A DNA stretch of 11,952 nt. It comes from Euryarchaeota archaeon UBA443. Its GTDB lineage: Archaea > Thermoplasmatota > Poseidoniia > Poseidoniales > Poseidoniaceae. Of the stretch, positions 7,140 to 11,952 are shown piece by piece. The position numbers and the translations under genes were made by a program. The stretch lies in NCBI GenBank assembly GCA_002499195.1, contig DAKS01000016.1, forward strand, positions 1-11,952, read 5' to 3'. Below the pieces are notes generated by a model that saw only the letters and a list, made by a program, of their open reading frames with translations, ran no database searches and was not told the DNA's origin. The first letter of the stretch is position 1; each line of letters begins with the position of its first letter.

Positions 7140-7607
7140 ATGCAGGAAGACATTGGAGGTGAACGCATCCATTTGTCTTCCACCTCGTGTGCTTACAAAC
7201 CCTGTTATATCGGAAAAAATCTCGACGTTGGAGAGAATGTCTCGATTGGCTCAATGTGCCATATTGGGCGTAACGTAACCATTGGAGACGGCACCAGAAT
7301 TCAGGGATCTAACTATATCGCAGATCGAACAGTTATCGGCTCAACTGTGTTCATTGGACCGAATTCAACAATCCTCAATGACAAGTATCCACCGTCAGGT
7401 GATGCCTCAAAATGGTATCCTGTAAGGATTGAAACCAACGCTATCATCGGAGGCGGCTGTACCATTTTGCCAGGAGCGCATGTTGGTGAGAGCGCAGTTC
7501 TTGGAGGAGGTTCGGTCCTAACCGAACCTTTGCCATCTAGCGAGGTATGGGTAGGTAACCCGGCAAGATTTCTTATGACAAGAGAAGAATACGACATCAA
7601 GGAATGA
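7140..7607 (+). CDS. Left-handed beta-helix acetyltransferase, likely acting on a nucleotide amino sugar
   Basis: This 155-aa hexapeptide-repeat protein belongs to the trimeric left-handed beta-helix transferases, which use acetyl-CoA. Hexapeptide rungs run from about residue 22 to 128 (IGKNLDVGENVSIGS, HIGRNVTIGDG, TVIGSTVFIGPN, AIIGGGCTILPGAHVGESAVLGGGSVL). FIGPN (71-75) followed by NDKYP (80-84) matches the loop of the WlbB/WbpD/FdtC-like group, which N-acetylates 3-amino sugars on UDP or dTDP, and GNPARFL (139-145) is the typical closing motif. The substrate is inferred from family resemblance only. It starts 9 bp after the peroxiredoxin and overlaps the flavin reductase gene by 4 bp (ATGA). 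The product could feed surface glycan or archaellin/S-layer N-glycan synthesis. No partner aminotransferase is in the window. Confidence 0.85.
   Translation: MQEDIGGERIHLSSTSCAYKPCYIGKNLDVGENVSIGSMCHIGRNVTIGDGTRIQGSNYIADRTVIGSTVFIGPNSTILNDKYPPSGDASKWYPVRIETNAIIGGGCTILPGAHVGESAVLGGGSVLTEPLPSSEVWVGNPARFLMTREEYDIKE
7508..7529. repeat. Perfect 9-bp inverted repeat inside the acetyltransferase gene
   Basis: AGGTTCGGT and ACCGAACCT form a 9-bp stem around a 4-nt loop (CCTA), with two further G-U pairs possible outside. It lies in the codons for GGGSVLTEPLP, late in the gene. It may fold in the mRNA or be a protein-binding palindrome; a chance product of coding sequence is possible. Confidence 0.6.
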
Positions 7608-8416
7608 GAAAGATGGAAGGTAAGGCGCACGTGATATCCTTTCTCAAAAAATGCATTGAATATGCTGATGCATCTATCGAGCGTAAGCAAAAGCGAGGGG
7701 ATTTGGAAGATATTTCAAAATGGGAAGCATATCGCGACTATACCGCTCATGCAGTGATGGAAGTAGAAAATGGTGAGCTTGATCGGTGGTTTCCAAACCA
7801 ACACGAAATGCTAGGAGAAGAGCAATTTACTACTGTCGACCTTGCCTCACTATCTCATCAAACCCGGTCAGCATGGCTCACGAATCTTGTAAGTCCTCGT
7901 CCTCTAGCACTTATTGGTACATCATCTCAAACAGGTAATCTCAATCTTGCCCCATACACTTCACTCTCCATCGTATCCAATTCGCCTCCATTAGCGGTCA
8001 TTTCTCTTTCAGCAGACCGTAACGACAGGTGGCGAGATACACTCATCAATCTCCGTGAAACTAAAAATGCAGTACTGAATTTTATTCCAGCATCATCAAA
8101 TGCAGCTGCAATTGTTGAACAAACTGCACAACCACTTGAGTATGGAACAAGTGAATGGGAATCATTCTCTTTGCACGGATTGCCATCGAACCCACTCGTC
8201 ATGAAAGATGCAGCTTTCGCACTACTGGGTGAAATGGTCGAAGAGGTTGATTTGCCCGAAGCAAAAGCGAAACTGGTGATTCTCAAATTATCCGAAATTC
8301 TTGTACCTGGACAATATGACGTTAACCAACCTGCGTACATCCTTTGCCAACATGGATTGAACAGGTTGATGGTAACACCAACCGAGTGGCATTACAACAT
8401 AGATCGTAGTGTTTGA
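7604..8416 (+). CDS. Flavin-reductase-like split-barrel protein with an extra N-terminal helical domain
   Basis: Residues about 88-250 of this 270-aa protein form a flavin reductase-like FMN-binding split barrel (DIM6/NTAB group). SPRPLALIGT (97-106), NLNLAPYTSLSIVSNSPPL (112-130) and RDTLINLRETKNAVLNF (144-160) match that family's FMN-contacting core. Proteins of this group bind FMN and reduce flavin or act as small oxidoreductases. Residues about 9-65 are an additional, probably helical, charged segment containing KWEAYRDYTAHAV (39-51) and GELDRWF (57-63). This is not part of the standard barrel and looks like a separate domain. The start ATG overlaps the acetyltransferase stop by 4 bp. A second Met at residue 4 is possible. 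The 3' end overlaps the convergent SDR gene by 25 bp. The substrate is unknown. Confidence 0.85.
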   Translation: MRKMEGKAHVISFLKKCIEYADASIERKQKRGDLEDISKWEAYRDYTAHAVMEVENGELDRWFPNQHEMLGEEQFTTVDLASLSHQTRSAWLTNLVSPRPLALIGTSSQTGNLNLAPYTSLSIVSNSPPLAVISLSADRNDRWRDTLINLRETKNAVLNFIPASSNAAAIVEQTAQPLEYGTSEWESFSLHGLPSNPLVMKDAAFALLGEMVEEVDLPEAKAKLVILKLSEILVPGQYDVNQPAYILCQHGLNRLMVTPTEWHYNIDRSV

Positions 8417-9345
8417 AGAAGACCCTCTTCAAGCGATACTTCAGCCTTCCAATGCAAATGATTCTGTGCTTGCAACAGATTTGGAAGACGTCGTTTTGAA
8501 TCACCTGGATATCCATTACCAAATTCTACACATATTGCTTGACCCGTTTCTTGTTCGACCAAGGAGGCTATGCGTTTAGCAAGGTCGAACATTGAAATTT
8601 CATCCTCTGTTCCTAAGTTGATACACGAACCTGAAATATCCTCGATATCACCTGATGCCACAATTCCACGGACTAGATCATCGATATAGGTAAGTGAACG
8701 TGTTTGAGAACCATCACCATGCACAATAACAACTCCTTCTTCAAGAGCTGATTTGATCATCATGGAAACGACTTGTCCGTACTCATTTCCCAACAGTCGT
8801 GGACCATACCCATTGAACGGTCGTACAATTCGTGCATCGAGACCTTTTCGAACAGCATGCTGCACCGCGATTTCTCCGAGATATTTGCTCGCACCATAGG
8901 CATGTCTTTGGTGATGTTGAGGTGCTGAAAATACTGCAGATTCATCAGCACCAAGAGGCATCACTTCAGATTCACCAAAGGATTCTGGAGAGGAGGTAAA
9001 CACGTATCGGCAGTTGTTTTGTTCTGCAAATTCTAGCGAACGTAAGGTCGAATTGAGATTGACATCCATCACAAGCCTTGGCTCTTCATGAAACCATTTT
9101 GTTCCATTGATAGCAGCAAGATGGTAAACGATATCGATTGTCTCAGGGTTAGCAATGCGTTGATAGGACGATGACAAACAAGCATCTGCTTCAACTAATG
9201 TGATGCTTTGCTCAATCCTTTGCAGGTTTTCTTTTCGGCCTCTCCAAAAATTATCGAGAACAGTAACATCATGTCCGTGCTCAACCAAAAATTCAACCAG
9301 ACTTGAGCCAAGAAAACCTGCTCCTCCTGTTACAAGGATCCGCAT
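8392..9345 (-). CDS. Extended-SDR nucleotide-sugar epimerase/dehydratase
   Basis: This is a 317-aa NAD-dependent sugar nucleotide enzyme of the extended short-chain dehydrogenase family. It has an N-terminal Rossmann fold with TGGAGFLG (6-13) and Asp31 after beta 2 for NAD rather than NADP. The catalytic set is Ser118/119 in TSSPESFG and YGASK with Tyr150 and Lys154. Substrate-side motifs are RPFNGYGPR (175-183), GDGSQTRSLTYIDDLVRGI (210-228) and GDSKRRLPN (281-289). These fit UDP-sugar 4-epimerases, UDP-glucuronate decarboxylases and dTDP-glucose dehydratases alike. The segment after LAA (76-78) is not the decarboxylase signature, so the exact reaction stays open. The ATG (9343-9345) lies 4 bp after the AcnX stop, with no clear SD, so it probably depends on coupled translation. 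It likely makes a precursor for surface glycans. Confidence 0.88.
   Translation of the reverse strand: MRILVTGGAGFLGSSLVEFLVEHGHDVTVLDNFWRGRKENLQRIEQSITLVEADACLSSSYQRIANPETIDIVYHLAAINGTKWFHEEPRLVMDVNLNSTLRSLEFAEQNNCRYVFTSSPESFGESEVMPLGADESAVFSAPQHHQRHAYGASKYLGEIAVQHAVRKGLDARIVRPFNGYGPRLLGNEYGQVVSMMIKSALEEGVVIVHGDGSQTRSLTYIDDLVRGIVASGDIEDISGSCINLGTEDEISMFDLAKRIASLVEQETGQAICVEFGNGYPGDSKRRLPNLLQAQNHLHWKAEVSLEEGLLQTLRSML
8411..8434. terminator. Hairpin at the convergent gene ends, possible bidirectional terminator
   Basis: TTGAAGA (8413-8419) and TCTTCAA (8426-8432) form a perfect 7-bp stem with a 6-nt loop, extended by a U-G and a G-C pair. It overlaps the flavin reductase stop codon (8414-8416) and lies within the last codons of the convergent SDR gene. 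The position suits a shared terminator. However, no T-run follows on either strand, and archaeal termination is normally T-run driven, so this is tentative. Confidence 0.35.
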
Positions 9346-9349
9346 CGCT

Positions 9350-11095
9350 TCACACTCGCTCTAGGAGTTCTATGGAAACCTTACCGTTTTCCCGCTTGAA
9401 TCTAATTCGATCACCATCGTTGACACCAATACATGGATCCTCCTCGAATCCATGCCCATAAGGAACGTTCAACAAGGAACAGGCAGGGAGAGTAAGTGGG
9501 CAAACGTCTCGATTGATGATAGCGAGTGGCCCTTTGTTTTCATACAATAAGCCCATCAATACATACGGTGCAACCGTCGAACCAGAACCCTTTGGATAAA
9601 TTAGAATCGTATCTTGAATAGCTCGCCCATCAAGAGGATGGCCTGGTTCTTCCACAACACCTGTGTCCCTATTCACATAACCAAGATAGGTGATTGGAAC
9701 GTCGGTAACCATCGCCTTTCCTTCAATACAGAAGTCACCTTGAGAATTCAAACCCTCTCCGATTATGGTCGTTAGACCTGTTTGTTGCGTTTTAGCACTT
9801 ACTTGACCGCCATGGGAAGATTGGGAAAGTGTTGGAGTTGGACCTTTGGCAAGAGAAGGATCGATAGCATGACGTACGCACTCTTGGATTGAAGCGACAC
9901 TGGTCGGTATACGATTGAGACCGCTTGTAAGATAATGCTCGGCTTTCATCGAATTCGTTAACAGGTGATTGTACTTCTCACGGTTGTAAGGTGTTACCTC
10001 AGGACACGTATCGACAAGGACCAAAGCACCTGCTTCCTCCAACATCGAGACCGTTCCATCAGCTTCGGCTAATGCATGATTTTCTTGACTTGTAAAGACC
10101 CATAGACGCTGATTTGGAACAGATTCTTCAAATTCCATATGCGTTCGTAATGCTGCCGCAGTCGTCCGCATTTCTTCTAAACTGGCTTGTGGGCAACCAA
10201 TGACGACCAAATCGACTTGTCCTTGAGGACTGAGTTCACGATAGCGTTCTTCAAGATCCTCCTTAGTAAAGGTAAGAACACCTTGCCAATCGATTGATTC
10301 AATTGGTTCGTTTGGAGAATTTGTGTGTCCTTCAACCCACATCATCGGTGTTCCATAATTGGCTGCTGCAGCAGTTAATGCCTTCTTTCGGGCAAAGGAA
10401 ATGAAGTTATCCAAGCCCTGTACGTATGGCATTGGACCAAATGGAAGATTCCATTCTGGCTTAGCATTCTTACCAATCCAATCACCAAGAATGGAATAAT
10501 CAGAGAGAGTTTCTAAAGCACATTCGACAATCACTCGAATGTTTGGTTTCCGATTTGATTCAAGATGTAGCCCCCATGCAGGCGCATAGCCGGTCAATGC
10601 CGTGGCAAGAGCACTCAAACCTGACTCTCGATTTGTAATCAACGATGTCCATGTATTCGAATAACAGACAGCATTGGACTCTGCCCATGAAGCGACTTCG
10701 CCTTCAATCTCGATTCCACGGTCATAAGGCGTACATGATAACGTAGATTCAATTCCAAGCCGGTCGTAGGCTTGGACTATCTCGAATTGTTGCTCGAGAA
10801 AATTTGGCCAACTAATCCCCATTTCTTCCATCTTCTCTCGATCACAGCCAGCTGAATTCAGCGTTGTAGGAATAACAACAGTTCCCGATTGATCTCCACT
10901 CAAATCATTAAGGAAGGTACGCAGGCCATGTCCTCCAGTGATTACAGAAACACCAGAAACGTGAGCATGGTCGACTTCAACAAAGGACTTCGCTTTTGCT
11001 ACTCGGGCAAGGTCAACAACGAGACGGGCTGCCTTTTGCCGTGTTGGACCCTCCTTCCCTTCCAACTGTTCTGCCAAACGCTTTGGAAGGTCCAT
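9350..11095 (-). CDS. AcnX-family dehydratase, large and swivel domains fused; likely phosphomevalonate dehydratase
   Basis: AcnX enzymes are aconitase-like Fe-S dehydratases. In archaea they dehydrate mevalonate 5-phosphate to trans-anhydromevalonate 5-phosphate; some bacterial members act on cis-3-hydroxyproline. Here the large domain (1-408) and swivel domain (about 441-581) lie on one 581-aa chain, joined by a polar linker. The large domain shows AHVSGVS (44-50), TTLNSAGCD (77-85), SCTPYDRG (120-127), TNRESGLSALATALTG (154-169), IGCPQASLEE (299-308), DTCPEVTPY (362-370) and NSMKAEHY (381-388). Cys121, Cys301 and Cys364 are the likely cluster ligands. The swivel has PKGSGSTVAPYVL (501-513). 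Archaeal enzymes usually have separate subunits. The start matches family N-termini; no SD precedes it, so it may be leaderless. It forms an operon with the SDR. The decarboxylase of the next pathway step is not in the window. Confidence 0.9.
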   Translation of the reverse strand: MDLPKRLAEQLEGKEGPTRQKAARLVVDLARVAKAKSFVEVDHAHVSGVSVITGGHGLRTFLNDLSGDQSGTVVIPTTLNSAGCDREKMEEMGISWPNFLEQQFEIVQAYDRLGIESTLSCTPYDRGIEIEGEVASWAESNAVCYSNTWTSLITNRESGLSALATALTGYAPAWGLHLESNRKPNIRVIVECALETLSDYSILGDWIGKNAKPEWNLPFGPMPYVQGLDNFISFARKKALTAAAANYGTPMMWVEGHTNSPNEPIESIDWQGVLTFTKEDLEERYRELSPQGQVDLVVIGCPQASLEEMRTTAAALRTHMEFEESVPNQRLWVFTSQENHALAEADGTVSMLEEAGALVLVDTCPEVTPYNREKYNHLLTNSMKAEHYLTSGLNRIPTSVASIQECVRHAIDPSLAKGPTPTLSQSSHGGQVSAKTQQTGLTTIIGEGLNSQGDFCIEGKAMVTDVPITYLGYVNRDTGVVEEPGHPLDGRAIQDTILIYPKGSGSTVAPYVLMGLLYENKGPLAIINRDVCPLTLPACSLLNVPYGHGFEEDPCIGVNDGDRIRFKRENGKVSIELLERV

Positions 11096-11178
11096 GAACT
11101 AAGGCAAACATCGACGCTTCATCAAGACTCTTGTTCTCAACCGATGGTTTTGATACGGTTGACGTCGCTCCGGCAATT
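11096..11178. promoter_or_regulatory. Short divergent intergenic region between AcnX and the collagen-like repeat protein
   Basis: These 83 bp must hold promoters for both directions, since both flanking genes start here. No convincing TATA box and no SD are visible for either start, which fits leaderless transcripts. On the plus strand the downstream frame stays open back to a TGA just before 11098, so some of this region could be coding if a TTG at 11131 is used. Confidence 0.4.
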
Positions 11179-11952
11179 ATGTCCTCGACTGAGAACAACA
11201 CACAAGGAGCCCGCCGTGATGGCCGACGTTCGCGTTTTTTATCACGTGAAAACATCGTAAAGATGTTCAAAACAACCGTTGTACTAAGTGCACTATTTCT
11301 TTCAATATGGGCAGTAGTACTGAACCATTCGATTAAATCACTTGACTCGGCCGATGAAGAGGATTCAACGATCCTCGTAGAAACCGAAGGAAGAGAAGCG
11401 GATGTCTATTGTCCAGAAGGTGGAGCAGACATATTCCTAGGAACAGATTTTGATGGAGATGGAAAACTCTCTGCAAATGAGATCACAAGCAGTACGAAAG
11501 TCTGTCATGGGCAACAAGGACTATCAGGCCCTCAGGGCCAATCTGGCTTCGACGGTGAAAACGGTTACGATGGCAACTCAAGCCTCGTCAATCTCACAGC
11601 ATTATCGCCAGGCATTACATGCCAATTCGGTGGATTCCAGATCGAATCAGGTATTGATAACAATCACAACCTCTTATTGGACGAAGAAGAAATCGAAACC
11701 ACTGCCCATGTTTGTGATGGACAACTTGGCGGTGAAGGACCTGAAGGCCAACAAGGAGCTGATGGTTCACAAGGTTACTCAGCACTGATTGAACAACATC
11801 CAGCACCAACCTCGATCTGCCCACAGGGCATTGTCATGGAATTCGGTGTCGACGATGGTACAGACGGAGCAACTGCAAACGATGGAATCCTCCATGAAGA
11901 TGAAGTAAGAGAATCACTGAGAATTTGTTCTGAGCAATTGTATGAGGGATTG
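11179..11952 (+). CDS. Type II membrane surface protein with Cys-bracketed calcium-loop repeats and collagen-like Gly-X-Y tracts (partial)
   Basis: The frame is open from the ATG at 11179 to the window edge (258 codons, no stop). A basic cytosolic N-terminus (ARRDGRRSRFLSREN) precedes one transmembrane helix (about 32-48), so the rest is predicted outside. Three repeats follow, each bracketed by two Cys: C78-C109, C148-C179 and C214-C250. Repeat 1 has an EF-hand-like loop (GTDFDGDGKLSANEI, 88-102), repeat 2 a degenerate version (GIDNNHNLLLDEEEI, 158-172), and repeat 3 a longer acidic one. After repeats 1 and 2 come seven Gly-X-Y triplets each (111-131 and 181-201), as in collagen. The Cys-Gly-Asp pattern resembles uncharacterised bacterial surface repeats (DUF7151-like; from memory, unverified). 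It is likely a calcium-binding, elongated surface or adhesion protein. The start is uncertain because no SD is seen. Confidence 0.82.
   Translation, partial: MSSTENNTQGARRDGRRSRFLSRENIVKMFKTTVVLSALFLSIWAVVLNHSIKSLDSADEEDSTILVETEGREADVYCPEGGADIFLGTDFDGDGKLSANEITSSTKVCHGQQGLSGPQGQSGFDGENGYDGNSSLVNLTALSPGITCQFGGFQIESGIDNNHNLLLDEEEIETTAHVCDGQLGGEGPEGQQGADGSQGYSALIEQHPAPTSICPQGIVMEFGVDDGTDGATANDGILHEDEVRESLRICSEQLYEGL

Noticed and set aside
7313..7690. Minus-strand open frame of 125 codons
   Set aside because: It is antisense to the hexapeptide acetyltransferase, whose repeats are unmistakable on the plus strand.
7927..8340. Minus-strand open frame of 137 codons
   Set aside because: It is antisense to the flavin reductase barrel core and has no RBS or domain.
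11013..11270. Minus-strand open frame of 85 codons spanning the divergent region
   Set aside because: It overlaps both the AcnX N-terminus and the start of the repeat protein in other frames. It was considered as an upstream leader peptide but shows no SD or conserved pattern.
11450..11788. Plus-strand open frame of 112 codons near the right edge
   Set aside because: It is an out-of-frame shadow of the Cys/Gly repeat protein, which is open in a different frame from 11179 to the edge.
11179..11952. Possible true collagen protein
   Set aside because: The Gly-X-Y tracts are only seven triplets each, poor in proline, and interrupted by globular Cys repeats, so a classical triple helix is not supported by sequence alone.

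Overview
The window reads as archaeal DNA with moderate G+C. The strongest reason is the start of an archaellin gene at the left edge: a class III (prepilin-type) N-terminus carrying the GIG..IVFIA..LVAAVAA core typical of archaeal flagellins. Supporting this are an AcnX protein of the kind archaea use on mevalonate 5-phosphate, and a giant secreted protein rich in Asn-X-Ser/Thr sequons. Internal operon genes carry Shine-Dalgarno (SD) sequences, while the operon-leading genes AcnX and peroxiredoxin do not. The gene types and gene style suggest a planktonic euryarchaeon such as Marine Group II (Poseidoniales, Thermoplasmatota). That placement is inference, because no marker gene is present.

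Layout. (A) 1-6487, minus strand: an overlapping gene train, transcribed from 6487 towards 1. It encodes a 143-aa helical protein, a 1629-aa secreted and multi-membrane-spanning protein with serial Ig-like domains, a 318-aa cytosolic coiled-coil plus beta-sandwich protein, and then a partial archaellin. The first three genes overlap by 8 and 20 bp and look translationally coupled. (B) 6488-6644: a divergent promoter region. (C) 6645-8416, plus strand: a tight three-gene operon of PrxQ/BCP peroxiredoxin, left-handed beta-helix sugar acetyltransferase, and a flavin-reductase-like split-barrel protein with an extra N-terminal domain. (D) 8392-11095, minus strand: AcnX (large subunit and swivel domain fused) followed 4 bp later by an extended-SDR nucleotide-sugar epimerase/dehydratase, whose 3' end overlaps the flavin reductase gene by 25 bp. 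(E) 11096-11178: a short divergent intergenic region. (F) 11179 to the right edge, plus strand: a partial type II membrane protein built from Cys-bracketed calcium-loop repeats joined by collagen-like Gly-X-Y tracts.

How the genes may work together. Block A is the best candidate for an undescribed system. A surface protein made of about eleven beta-sandwich units is anchored by five predicted transmembrane helices with a cytosolic tail. It is co-transcribed with two soluble cytosolic partners and sits directly upstream of an archaellin, which suggests an envelope-spanning structure tied to the archaellum or S-layer. Block C mixes peroxide defence, surface sugar modification and flavin chemistry. 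Block D combines a likely isoprenoid (archaeal mevalonate pathway) step with nucleotide-sugar metabolism. No rRNA, tRNA, CRISPR array, insertion sequence or integrase is seen.
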